From contig OZ026562.1 of assembly GCA_964020155.1 (NCBI GenBank), positions 4,773,580 through 4,837,579 of the forward strand: a stretch of 64,000 nucleotides of DNA. Direction: 5' to 3'. The DNA comes from Chondrilla cf. caribensis. Lineage: Eukaryota; Porifera; Demospongiae; Chondrillida; Chondrillidae. The notes below the pieces were generated by a model. The model was not told the DNA's origin and made no database searches. It saw only the letters and a list, made by a program, of their open reading frames with translations. This document shows positions 15,801 to 25,748 of the stretch, piece after piece (position 1 is the stretch's first letter; every line of letters begins with the position of its first letter). The translations under genes were made by a program, and so were the position numbers.

Positions 15801-16832
15801 CACTGCATGTCCTTATCAGTCAATGTACTTGTGGTCACTTAGCATGTAGCTGCATGTAACACTAGTCCCCAATTTGATAATAGTCGCACTATTGTTTTTG
15901 GTATCAGCGATGGGTTTTCAGTTCACCTGCCACCAGATAGCCCTAGTATTATCGAGACTGGTGGTGTCACCTCCTCGATGTACATGGTCTGTGAGTGTGT
16001 GTGTACCTCTCATGTTACTCCTTCATTCATCTCACCTCATGTACCCTCACTCTCGGCACACTCCCACCTGTGTCAAACCATTGTTGCTATAGGATGCAGT
16101 GGTAGGGAGAGCACCTTTGTATCCTTATCGGATTACAATAATATTAGCTCTTGTGGTTGCCTTATCATCCCAATTCCCTATCAATTTTCTGTCAAGTAGT
16201 ATTCCTGAGTTACCCCTCCCATTGAATGAAGTACATTCTACCACCACTGTCACTTGCAGTACAAGTGGTCTAGAGTGTGTTGAGGATGGCTGGAGCTGAG
16301 TGTTGTGTGGGGATTGAATGCTTGTCTTGTCAAAATCACAGGGCTGTAACAATGGTGTTGTCTTCCACCTTCCAATGAGTTGCCAATCATCAGGAATAAT
16401 CACCAGTGAAGTAAACACAATTTGTTATCTAGTGTGTTGACAACTGTCCTGGGTTGAAAACCATCACCTGTGTTGACAACCATCACCTGTATTGACAACC
16501 ATCACCTGTGTTGACAACCATCACCTGTGTTGACAACCATCACCTGTGCTGACAACCATCACCTTGTTGACAGCTGTCTCCTCTGTTGTTAAGCGAGCTG
16601 CCAGTTTGTAACCCAGTACATGTGTGTAGTTTTATCCTATAGTTATACTATATGCCATATATAATAATCCTATAATGCTGCATGTTGGTCATGTTTCACA
16701 TATTCCATTTACTACTTGTGTATCAGGGCTCAGACTATATCCGACCGATTTCTGAAGTTGGATTTGGACAAAGATGACGTACAGAGTTTTCTCAGAGAGT
16801 TCGTCTTGACGTTATCGGACGGTATGACTTAA
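201..16832 (+). CDS. MSH5: MSH5, MutS homologue 5 (3' part, 20 exons)
   Basis: MSH5 is the meiosis-specific MutS homologue that pairs with MSH4 as a clamp on recombination intermediates in the nucleus. Exons: 201-236, 941-1026, 1104-1149, 1857-1995, 3379-3513, 3798-3854, 5384-5456, 5531-5640, 6467-6547, 7098-7143, 7450-7491, 8928-9024, 9243-9332, 9532-9658 (Walker A GPNASGKS), 11614-11763, 12497-12571 (Walker [11 protein letters not shown]), 13402-13545, 15219-15356, 15722-15795, 16727-16832 (stop TAA). All junctions keep frame, giving about 616 residues. Seen directly: core-domain motifs KEGLSLFG and LWFLRP, the segment [20 protein letters not shown], and the C-terminal ATPase, which follow MSH5 rather than MSH2, MSH4 or MSH6. 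The N-terminal domains lie upstream of the window. Introns are long and repeat-rich, whereas only about 220 bp separate the stop from the next gene's ATG. Both ATPase motifs are intact, so the gene looks functional. Confidence 0.95.
463..645. repeat. CAGCACCTA minisatellite
   Basis: Imperfect 9-18 bp units around CACAGCACCTACAGCAC in MSH5 intron DNA. It gives open frames on both strands that are low-complexity artefacts. Confidence 0.9.
886..938. repeat. (CA)n tract running into an MSH5 acceptor
   Basis: Dinucleotide repeat that decays to CGCACACGCACGCACACAG; the last CAG is the acceptor of the MSH5 exon at 941. The intron end therefore lacks a normal pyrimidine tract. Confidence 0.9.
1164..1223. 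repeat. (GT)n microsatellite
   Basis: Dinucleotide tract 15 bp inside the MSH5 intron that starts at 1150. Confidence 0.9.
1669..1770. repeat. (GT)n microsatellite
   Basis: Interrupted GT tract in the same MSH5 intron, about 90 bp upstream of the exon at 1857. Confidence 0.9.
2799..2900. repeat. (CA)n and CACCAC tract
   Basis: CA dinucleotides followed by ACCACCACAC units. It lies in the 1.38-kb MSH5 intron 1996-3378, which otherwise shows no feature I recognise. Confidence 0.85.
3531..3640. repeat. (GT)n plus a long G tract
   Basis: GT dinucleotides run directly into about 27 consecutive G and then GGGT units, just inside the MSH5 intron starting at 3514. The G run could form a quadruplex on the coding strand. 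Confidence 0.85.
4200..4345. repeat. (GT)n microsatellite
   Basis: GT repeat with CT interruptions in the MSH5 intron 3855-5383. Around 4540-5100 the intron is AT-rich unique DNA with no feature seen. Confidence 0.85.
5161..5294. repeat. (GT)n microsatellite
   Basis: GT tract with GA and TT interruptions, ending about 90 bp before the MSH5 exon at 5384. Confidence 0.85.
5641..5945. repeat. 24-bp minisatellite at an MSH5 donor
   Basis: About 12 units of GTGTACCTGTTGGGTGTGTG plus GAGG, starting within 15 bp of the donor after the exon that ends at 5640. The 24-bp period is a multiple of three, so it is open in several frames; these are not genes. Confidence 0.9.
6240..6431. repeat. GTAC-rich stretch and (CA)n tract
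   Basis: Alternating purine-pyrimidine DNA (ACGTACATACG units, CGCGCGCG, CACACA) ending about 35 bp before the MSH5 exon at 6467. The CG/CA alternation is prone to Z-DNA. Confidence 0.8.
7521..7590. repeat. (GT)n microsatellite
   Basis: GT tract about 30 bp inside the MSH5 intron that begins at 7492. The rest of this 1.4-kb intron is unique sequence up to the repeat at 8690. Confidence 0.85.
8691..8886. repeat. Tandem units with pogo-like end motif
   Basis: Four to five units of about 43 bp around ACAGTGGAACCTGTCTAATG and GGTCACCTGTGGGACC, in an MSH5 intron. CAGTGGAACCT preceded by TA resembles the terminal repeats of pogo/Tigger-type DNA transposons. Probably a tandemly expanded fragment of one such end. 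Confidence 0.6.
9741..9785. repeat. (GT)n and GGGT tract
   Basis: Short GT then GGGT repeat in the 1.95-kb MSH5 intron 9659-11613. Confidence 0.8.
10385..10435. repeat. (GT)n microsatellite
   Basis: Uninterrupted GT tract in the same MSH5 intron; a shorter (CA)n lies at 10550-10572. Confidence 0.85.
11035..11270. repeat. TGTATGTACTG/TACAG repeat
   Basis: Decamer-like units (TGTACTGTATG, TGTACAGTATG) in an MSH5 intron. GTAC and TGTACA palindromes recur, so the tract can fold on itself. Confidence 0.85.
11523..11613 (+). repeat. 35-bp triplication of an MSH5 splice acceptor
   Basis: Three copies of a unit containing ACTCCACCCCTCCCCATACA followed by GGTTGGATT. CAG ends fall at 11543, 11578 and 11613. 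Each copy carries the pyrimidine tract, the AG and the first 8 nt of the exon. Only the third AG leads into the conserved MSH5 exon. Confidence 0.9.
12289..12422. mobile_element. Inverted-repeat MITE-like element
   Basis: A perfect 13-bp inverted repeat GTGAAACCTTTGG (12289-12301) and CCAAAGGTTTCAC (12410-12422) encloses 108 bp without coding potential, in an MSH5 intron. The arm resembles the CAGTGAAACC termini seen elsewhere in the window. No convincing target duplication. Confidence 0.45.
12796..12846. repeat. (CA)n microsatellite
   Basis: CA tract in the 830-bp MSH5 intron 12572-13401. The remainder is AT-rich unique DNA. Confidence 0.85.
13584..13677 (+). mobile_element. 94-bp dispersed repeat, copy 1
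   Basis: Unique-looking sequence from CATGTTCCTAACATG to ACTATCAGAGCTC in an MSH5 intron. It recurs in reverse complement at 20383-20476 with a single mismatch. The left end is a small hairpin (CATGTT CCT AACATG). The family is not recognised. Confidence 0.7.
14024..14043. repeat. Poly-C tract
   Basis: About 20 consecutive C in the 1.67-kb MSH5 intron 13546-15218. Confidence 0.9.
14520..14940. repeat. 17-bp minisatellite TAGTACACACTCCTGGT
   Basis: About 25 units with few substitutions, in an MSH5 intron 280 bp before the exon at 15219. Confidence 0.92.
16437..16570. repeat. 19-bp minisatellite
   Basis: Seven units of CATCACCTGTGTTGACAAC in the last MSH5 intron (15796-16726). Confidence 0.9.
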
Positions 16833-17052
16833 CAGGAGACTTCACAGTAACCAGGGGCGAAGCGGATATTATTTAACAAGTTCCGCAGATGTCTTTAATT
16901 ACGATATTATTGTTATCTTCTGTGTGATATCACGTGACATGTAAGTGACCGTTCAGATGCTGAGGAATGCGGCAACGCGATCAGGTGGTACAAAAGAACC
17001 TCCCGTGCAGCCGACTGCAAATACATTCGGACATCAGCCGGGTTAGAAGAAG
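16833..17052. other. MSH5/FN3 gene A intergenic gap
   Basis: Only 220 bp separate the MSH5 stop from the next ATG. It must hold the MSH5 3' UTR and the FN3 promoter and 5' UTR. No AATAAA or TATA box is visible. Confidence 0.6.
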
Positions 17053-17522
17053 ATGGCACGTGTTCTGCTAGTACTCTCTCTTGCCTTAGTGTTTATTGGG
17101 ATATCAAATGCTTGTGAGTTGAAACTTAAGTTTCTCCCAAGTGTGCGTGGCGATGCTGACGAAACTCGAGTCTGTGCTAGTTACAGTGTTGTCTCTTCCA
17201 ATTCTTCGCAGTGTGTGTAGAAAGGCCTTCAAAGCACATAGTTTCGGGTCGTGTAGCCATTTTACAGACCTCGTTCGATCGCAGTTGTGCTTGTCCGGCG
17301 CGCAGTGACTGGATCTGCTACGTTCCGCGAGGAGGCGATGCGTGTTCGCCGGTCAAGTGTCAGAAAGCGAGTTCTATCACGCAGATATACGGATTGTTCT
17401 TGGGTACAACTTATGACGCCGTTATTGGTGGCTTGTGTGAGGGAGAAAGCATTCAACTGATAAAGAGCTTACTGTGCAACACAACTCAAGTATCATCAAA
17501 ATACAGCTTTGAATCTCAGCCA

Positions 17523-17574
<52 letters not shown>

Positions 17575-20500
17575 ATATGTGTGTGTTTATGTTCAACTGT
17601 GAGCATATCCAATCACTTGTACTCTACCTCCATATATATCTCCACTATTCCAGAGCCAACATCAAGACCAGAAGACGTTTCGGCGTCGCCTTTAACACAC
17701 CGTGACCTCAAAGTGTGTTGGGGACCACCTGCTTTTGCTGGTCAGAATGGACGTATTACTAAGTACCTCATCAAGTGTAGTGGGTGTGGCCAGAACATCT
17801 ACACTATCTCGTCCGAGTCTAAATGCACTGTAATTACAGGGTTAACCCCATTCAGTGCTATCAGTGTGTCAGTGAGTGCTGAGAATGTAGCAGGAAGCGG
17901 TCCATATTCAACTCCCGTGTCTACAGTGATGAAAGTTGACAGTGAGTCTGACAGCATCAATGGGACAAGGGAGCACTACATGCACACACCTCCACATGTA
18001 CATGCACACACCTCCACATGTACATGTACACACCTCCACATGTACATGCACACACCTCCACATGTACATGCACACACCTTTGCATGTACATGCACCCACC
18101 TCCACATGTACATGTACACACCTCCACGTGTTTCCTCCCTGGTCCTGTTTCAAGGAATGTTAGATGTGCATGTCATCCAGTGTCAATCCTCATGTTGTTC
18201 AATGACTTTACTCGTGAGATATGTCTATGTGGATGAGAACATGGGATTAATGTGATTCTGAATTCCATTCTCATTTCTCAGCTCCTGGGAATGCGCCTAC
18301 ATTGCTAAGTGTTGGAAATCAAGGAGGAAAGTCCCTTAATTTACTCTGGTCACACCCCCTGAAGGACAGGTTACTTGGGGGGCCACTGACCGGGTATGTC
18401 GTTGAAGTTACGAACAGCAAATTAGGGAATGCCAGCTTGACTAGAGTTAGGTATGAAGGTCGGGCTAACAGGACATACAACATGGCTGGCCTACGACCAT
18501 TGACAACATACAAAGTGCGCGTTGCTGGCACCAACAGATTTGGGATTGGCAAATACAGTGAAGCTCTGTACATAACCACTCTTGAGGATGGTGAGATAAC
18601 AACAACCACAAGTATTGAATGCATCACCTAGAACAAATAGTCTTATAAAATTATGGTTAGCTTAGGGTCTCCACAGTAATGTGTACATAGATGTATGTAT
18701 GTACACGTGCTATCTCCACCATTGACAGTTATAGGTTATTGGCTTTATGATTGAATACCCAAGTACACGCATGTACACACAAACTGTATCATTGTTTCTT
18801 CTGTGAAGACCGAAAAACATTGAATTGTCAGCTAGTTCTCCGATCACTGTATGTCCTCTGATTTCACACTGTGTAGTTCCTGATGGACCACCTTCGTCTA
18901 TTAAAGCAGAACTTGTCAATAATTCTGTTGTCATGATAACCTGTCTCCCTCCCCCACCTGATGTTGCCAATGGGGAAATTGTTGGCTATATAATTGAATT
19001 TTGCCCGTGCGGTGCAGATAGCTGTACTGATTCACATCTCACTTCAAACACTAATGAAATCTGGATTCGGAATCTTCAAGCACAGACCATGTATTGTGTG
19101 AGAGCAGCTGCACGTACTAAAATTGGAATGGGACCCTGGACTAACCCAATCACAGTGTTGACCAATATGGCAGGTGTGTGTTCTCAGCACAGTCGATAAC
19201 AGAGAGGCCTTCTCTTCAGTCAACCTAGCTCCTGTCTCTTATCATTGTGTGGTCATCTGTGTGTTGTCATGTACTACATTCACATCATGAATAGAGTGCC
19301 ACACCTCGTTAACTGTAGCCTTTTGACAGCACTGGACATAGTCTGTTGGTACCATGGTCTGGTCGTCCATAAGTGCTGTTCTCTAACATGCACAAGTGAT
19401 AGACACAGCTTATACCACCACCACCAGTGTTACACCAGCACCATCCACACACTAGCACTATTGTCACACCAGCACCATCCACACACTAGCACCATTGTTA
19501 CACTAGCACCATCCACACACTAGCACCATTGTTACACCAGCACCATCCACATACTAGCACCATTGTTACACCAGCACCATCCACACACTAGCACTACTGT
19601 CACACCAGCACCATCCACACACTAGCACTACTGTCACACCAGCACCATCTACATACTAGCACCATTGTTACACCAGCACCATCCACACACTAGCACCATT
19701 GTTACACCAGCACCATCCACACACTAGCACCATTGTTACACCAGCACCATCCACACACTAGCACCATTGTTACACCAGCACCATCCACACACTAGCACCA
19801 TTGTTACACCAGCACCATCCACACACTAGCACCATTGTTACACCAGCACCATCCACACACTAGCACCATTGTTACACTAGCACCATCCACACACTAGCAC
19901 TGTCCTCACACTAACTCTAGCACTAAGTAAGACCCTCATATTTACACTGTCCGTACCAGCACCACTTACACCATCACCTCTCCTCACTGCAGCTCCACCT
20001 CCTCCGGTTGAAGTAAGAATCACAGACATCCAAGCGAACTCTGCTAATGTCTGTTGGTCATCCCCGGACACATCCAATGAAATGGTTAGTGTCTTCGAAG
20101 TCCGTTTCAGACCTCGTGGCAAATATTATGTGGAAGTGATGAATATGGATGAAGTGGTGATACGTGTGCCAGTTGTTAGCAGCCAGCGAGAGTACTGCAC
20201 CACCTTGAAGGGTCTGGAGGAGAATGCCAAGTACCGAGCACGAGTCTACGCTATCAACTCCATCGGTGAGAGCAAGGCAGTGCAAAGTCGCTTCAAGACC
20301 AAGAAAATGGGTAAGTGATTCCCAGTGTGACTTTCTGATAATCCCTCAGTCAACAGCCATACAACTCAACCACTGCTATCAAGAGCTCTGATAGTGTCGC
20401 GCTCCTTCGAGCCTGACTCAACATCAGTGGATTAGTTGTCATAGAGAAACCCTCCCCCAATCATGTTAGGAACATGCTGTCCTGAGAGTGTTTGAGTACA

Positions 20501-22499
20501 TAATGCCAGTTATTGGTTATGATCTATTGTGTGTATTGCATGACCTCAACAGTTGCCCTGTACTGACCCTCATTATCAACTGAGTGTATATACAATGTCT
20601 GTCCTAACTGGCTGTCTTGTTTATTGGGATCACCGTGTTGACTCTCCCCACCCACAGCCCCATCGGGTCCTCCCACTAATGTGACTGTTAACTGTGAGCA
20701 GTCTTCTCTGACTATACACTGGTGTGTGCCGGACAAGGAGAACAGGAATGGGGTCATCACACAGTTCAAAGTGGAACTGTCGTGCTCTGGTGAACCCACT
20801 ACGTCAGTCACAGTTAACAAGAAGACCTCCAAAAGCTGTGCTCAGTACTTGTTCAGCAACTTGACCCCTGGGAGGCTGTACACGGTGAAGGTCCAGGCAG
20901 TGAATGAGGTCGGGACAGGGCCATTCTCCCAGCCCATGGATGCATGGACCAAAGAAGATTGTAAGTCAACTTCTGTCATCAAACGACTGAGATTGTAGTG
21001 TTTGCATATGTTGCCTGCTGTCGTGTGTACACTACCATCTTCTGATATAACACCCATCTCATAATGGTAGCCATCCCTTAACAGCACCCATCTCTTGATG
21101 GTAAACATCCCATAATAACAGCCATCCCATGATAGTTTTATTCTCCTCTGTCTCCAGTTCCCGGAGCTCCGCGTCTCCTGGTCCCAAGGACAGGAGACCA
21201 CTCAGCCTTTATCCTGTACTCCCAACCGTCGCAGTCCAATGGAGTCATTCTGAGATACACTCTCACCCTGACACCCTCCTCTCCCGACTGCTTTGAAGAG
21301 AAAGTAGTGGAATTGGCTGGCAGCGTGTCCTCTTCCTCCATCTATAGTGTGTACGGGCTCACGTCAGGAGTGCAGTACAGAGTGTGTATAGCAGCAGAGA
21401 ACAGCTATGGGATAGGTCCCAAGACATGTGTTACCAAGGGCACCTCTGGAGGTGAGATATCATTACAATATTTAATATACTTCCTTTATAACCATTTTTT
21501 CTCGTGGTGCTTGTTGTAGACACTCCTGTATGTCCTGCATCTGCGATGACCACAGCCACCACTGAGGGAACCACACCCACGACAGCAAGAACTACCACAC
21601 CCCCAACAACCAAACCTACCACATCTACGACAACCAAACCTACCACATCTACAACAACCAATGCTACCACACCTCCAACAACCCCAGCAACCAAACCTAC
21701 CCCACCTTCAACAACCAGAGCTACCACACCTCCAACAACCCCAGCAACCAAACCTACCCCACCTTCAACAACCAGAGCTACCACACCTCCAACAACCCCA
21801 ACAACCAAACCTACCCCACCTTCAACAACCAGAGCTACCACATCTCCAACAACCAGAACAACCAACCCCCCAACAACCAATGCTACCACACCTTCAACAA
21901 CCAGAGCTACCACACCTCCAACAACCCCAGCAACCAAACCTACCACACCTTCAACAACCAAACCTACCACATCTCCAACAACCAGAACAACCAACCCCCC
22001 AACAACCAAACCTACCACACCCCCAACAACCAATGCTACCACACCTCCAACAACCCCAGCAACCAAACCTACCACACCTTCAACAACCAGAGCTACCACA
22101 TCTCCAACAACCAGAACAACCAACCCCCCAACAACCAATGCTACCACACCTCCAACAACCCCAACAACCAAACCTACCCCACCTTCAACAACCAGAGCTA
22201 CTACCCCCTCAACAGAACCAACCCCCTCGCCACAGTGTGGGGGACACCAGGATGGCATTACTGCTCTGAAGATAGGTACAGGCATACTGCTGAGGTGGGC
22301 CGACAAGTGTGACTCCGCCCTGCTCACCTACACCAGTACCCTACCTGGGGCCACAAAATCTGTGATAAGACTTGGGAAGCGCACAAGGTTGTTCTTCCTC
22401 ACAGGTCGTCAATTGGGCGGGAGAGGGACATACAGCTTCTGTGTTGTGGTCAGGTGTGGATCAGCTGACTGCCAGAGCTGTACCAGTGTGTCCTTATAG
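17053..22499 (+). CDS. Secreted FN3-repeat/mucin protein (FN3 gene A)
   Basis: Predicted extracellular adhesion or matrix-type protein of about 1,054 aa; no orthologue recognised. Exons: 17053-17113, 17212-17526, 17654-17941, 18282-18590, 18877-19173, 19993-20310, 20658-20960, 21158-21451, 21520-22499. The chosen ATG opens a clear signal peptide (MARVLLVLSLALVFIGISNA). Exon 2 encodes a Cys-rich domain of about 105 residues of unknown type. Exons 3-8 each encode one FN3 domain (core W, and the GLxPxTxYxVRV-like F-strand motif). Exon 9 holds a Thr/Pro-rich mucin segment of about 230 residues (repeats such as TTKPTTPPTT) and then a Cys-rich, FN3-like C-terminal domain. Every intron is phase 1, the usual mark of exon-shuffled modules. 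No membrane segment or GPI signal follows, so secretion is inferred. Exon 2 is joined through a donor made of a (GT)n microsatellite. The nearest relative in the window is the next gene. Confidence 0.85.
17527..17572 (+). repeat. (GT)n tract acting as 5' splice site
   Basis: The coding exon ends at 17526 (CAGCCAGCAA) and is followed directly by uninterrupted GTGTGT. Joining here to the exon at 17654 keeps phase 1, so the microsatellite is the donor. Confidence 0.75.
17980..18126. repeat. CCACATGTACATG minisatellite
   Basis: Units of about 22 bp (CACACCTCCACATGTACATG) starting about 40 bp inside the FN3 gene A intron 17942-18281. Confidence 0.88.
19415..19905. repeat. 34-bp minisatellite
   Basis: About 14 units of ACACCAGCACCATCCACACA followed by CTAGCACCATTGTT, filling most of the FN3 gene A intron 19174-19992. 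Confidence 0.92.
20383..20476 (-). mobile_element. 94-bp dispersed repeat, copy 2
   Basis: Reverse complement of 13584-13677 with one mismatch over 94 bp, in the FN3 gene A intron 20311-20657. Such similarity between introns of unrelated genes suggests recent transposition. Confidence 0.7.
21540..22215 (+). repeat. Mucin-coding tandem repeat
   Basis: Coding repeats of ACAACCAAACCTACCACA-type units in FN3 gene A exon 9, encoding Thr/Pro-rich sequence. Long open frames on the other strand and frames are artefacts of it. Confidence 0.9.
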
Positions 22500-23897
22500 A
22501 GTCCCTAGCTCCTTCACCACGGGTGGTGGCTATAAGTATGCCATTAATTTGATAATGTAACATTGTAAAGTTCCCTTTTCAATCTCATTGTATTACTCTT
22601 AAAATAGATTCCAATCACACTGTGTCTGTTTCCGTTTTCTAATCAAATGGCCTATTGATAATTATTGTACATAATTAAGTGATTTAATAATAAGCCTGCC
22701 ATGTATAACATTTATTGGACTTTGATTGATTTTTGATTAATCTGTGTGTGTGTGCTCAGTTGTTCTCATGTATCTGTTATTTTATTAATTATGAGTGATC
22801 TCCAATATATTATATTCTTAATACATTGGCACATACAAGTGCATGGATAATAATATATCAATAATGAATACAACAATGAGTAATATTAAATGTGCATGTA
22901 ATTGTATGTAGAATCAAAACTGCATGCAGTGTGAGGCCATAGGACTAAATACATTAAATATAAGAGTAATATACATACCACGCAGAGATGAAGTCAATAT
23001 TAATAATACATAAGATTAATAGAAAGTCGTGCCGTATAAGATCATACTACATGTATGTGTTCCCACTTTACAAACAGATGAACGTTTGTGGTAGTTACTG
23101 TGATTACAATGACAAAAATATATACAAGCGTGAAGGTAATGATATGGCCATCACATGAATATTAAATTTTGACTTAGAAGCTCTAAAAAATTTTAAAAGG
23201 TCACCCACCCAGGGTCAAAGTACCTATATATGGACAGGGACTTTCCGCAGAGACTGTGTACTTGATCATTCCGCGAATGCAGAAGACACTATACTTTTAT
23301 TACAACCCCATCTACCATGATGGCTGGATTCCTAAGATGTTGACCAATGTCTGCTGATGGGGACCAGACTCAGGACAGGAGAATACTAGCCTCCCATGCA
23401 CAACAATAGCCTCCCATGCACAACAATAGCCTCCCATGCACAAAAACAGCCCCCCCCCCCCCCCGTGCACAACAATAGCCTCCCATGCACAACAATAACC
23501 TATCATACACAATGATACCCTCCTCCACCCAATAACAGCCCCACTGCAGTAGCCTACCACTGCAGGCAATCTCATGATTGAAATGTATCAGTGCTTTGCT
23601 TTAAGATCAAATTCAATTGTCTACAATGAGCACTGCTTGGTTACCAATGCAACCAAATTGAGAATTTAAGACGGTGGAACTAAACTTATTTGCACTGCCC
23701 AATAGCCCGAGGATGACAGTGTCTAGAGGAGCAGCATTGAATTACAGGCAATCATAACTGGTTTCCAAGGGCATAACGGGGCACATGTACACGAGTAATG
23801 CAACATGGTATTGGATATCAATACAACTCAATTTGGGCAGATGTAATTGGTCTCATAAAGTCCGCGTTCGGCCGTCTCACGTGATAAGTTGGCGGGT
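22500..23897. other. Intergenic DNA between FN3 genes A and B
   Basis: AT-rich unique sequence to about 23300 with no gene seen. It then has a short 20-bp repeat of AACAATAGCCTCCCATGCAC (23390-23520) containing a C run. No canonical AATAAA follows the FN3 gene A stop. Confidence 0.6.
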
Positions 23898-23906
23898 TAT
23901 ATAAAG
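23898..23906 (+). promoter_or_regulatory. TATA box of FN3 gene B
   Basis: TATATAAAG lies about 160 bp upstream of the signal-peptide ATG at 24066, in a locally GC-richer stretch free of simple repeats. Transcription would start near 23930. This is a sequence match only. Confidence 0.55.
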
Positions 23907-24065
23907 CATGCCTCCGGTCCAGTCTCGCTGCGAAGGCTACTGTCTAACCGATCCACAAGACGAGGGATACCTACATCTTATCGTGTCTCCTAGGAGAATA
24001 GAACGTACTTAACCCACAAATTCAGCACCTGTGAATCCACCGGGAGTCGAAGTTTCCTACAAAAA

Positions 24066-25641
24066 ATGTCGGGCGTCTTCTGTGTCGTTTTGCTGTCTCT
24101 GTTCGTGTATCCGACCTTTGTAAACGGCCGTGACGCGGTGGATCCTAGTGGTGAGTCGTTCATATCAACTCAACTCCAGTACTTTGTACGTTACAATCTG
24201 TTCAGCTACGGACTTATCGTCTGTATCGCTATAGTCCGTTATCCCGCCATCTTGTCGTCAGCGCCAAGAGAGCGCGCTGCAGTTCTCCTACAGCGTGGTC
24301 ACTCCACTGATGTATGTAGCGTTCGTGTTTCAACATCTGTGTAGGCAATATGTATGGTCTCCAGGTGTCGACGACAGCTCCAGGCTAGCTTGGGATGGAT
24401 GGCATAGCTGATACCATGTCTTCTTAATAAGTGTAGAATCACCTATCTACAGAGGTATCGCTGACATGACCTGTATCAACGGATCATTGTTAGGAATACT
24501 CAGGGGTATCAATTATTCCATGTTTCTGGTCTGATTGGGACATGCAACTACTACACCCTCCAACATCACTACATAACTGCCGTACACTCAGCCAATAGCC
24601 TTCCCCAGGTGGACTAATCCTGTACAACATGTCCATACCATCAACGGTATGAGCAGTTGGGCTGGGGGTTCTCTCAACTGTTACGGTATAGGCACAGCTT
24701 GTCCCTGTGAAAACTCCCACCTGGTAGTCTCATTTTTGGTGTTAATGTCCTGATTTTAGTGGTGTATCTCATGGCACAGCTTCATTGGTATCGGATGAAC
24801 CGTGGCGGTATTACTTTACTTGGTGAGGTAACTAGTTTAACTTGACATTGTAACTGGATCTTCCTTGTAGCAGGGGTGGGCATCTCCAGTGGTGTGGAAA
24901 CCTCTCCTGTGTGAATACTTGACATTCCTGGCATAGCAAGCAGATAATCTCCGTCTGGCTGTGCCACCCTCCCTTGATTCTCACCTCCCCAGATACCAGC
25001 AAGGAGTGTGTGGTTGGCTTTAGGTCACTTCGAGGGAAGAAGGCCATTGATCTATCGCTGGACACTGCATGGATCAAAACCGGGCGTACACTGTGGATAG
25101 GGTGTTCCTGCCTGAACTCACCACCGGATGAAGATTACTATGACGACGGTTACTGGACAGGACCTGGGAAGGTTGACTTGAGCCCTCGTCGTACACCGGA
25201 TGAAAAGATATGGTACACTTACAAGAATAAAATGGCCGTCCTGAAGCTACGTGGTAAGGTTACCTGCAGTGTCACAGGGGAATACGTCTGCCACTTGGCA
25301 GGTGTCACCAAGTCCATGGTGCTAAGGATTGCTGGTTAGTGTTTGCATGTTGTATCTGTATGTAATGTTGTTTGCATGTCATGTCTGTACAAATGTGAAA
25401 TACGTCATGTGACAACTGTCATCTACTCAGGGTGCAATGCTACAAGCAGGACAGTAAGCCCCACAGAAGAGGAACCAGAGCCAACTAGTGGTGAGTGGGA
25501 GGAGTCATGACCTCATCATTGGGTCTTTGAGGGAGTATTGGTGTTGTATGGGTTCTGGCATGATCCATGAGCAGAAAGGGTGACAGGCATGCACACATAC
25601 GTACACACACACACACACACACGCACACACGTACACACACA

Positions 25642-25688
<47 letters not shown>

Positions 25689-25707
25689 ACGTACACACAC
25701 ACACACA

Positions 25708-25748
<41 letters not shown>

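Noticed and set aside
21431..22327. 298-codon minus-strand frame rich in Val/Gly
   Set aside because: Reverse shadow of the Thr/Pro mucin repeat of FN3 gene A.
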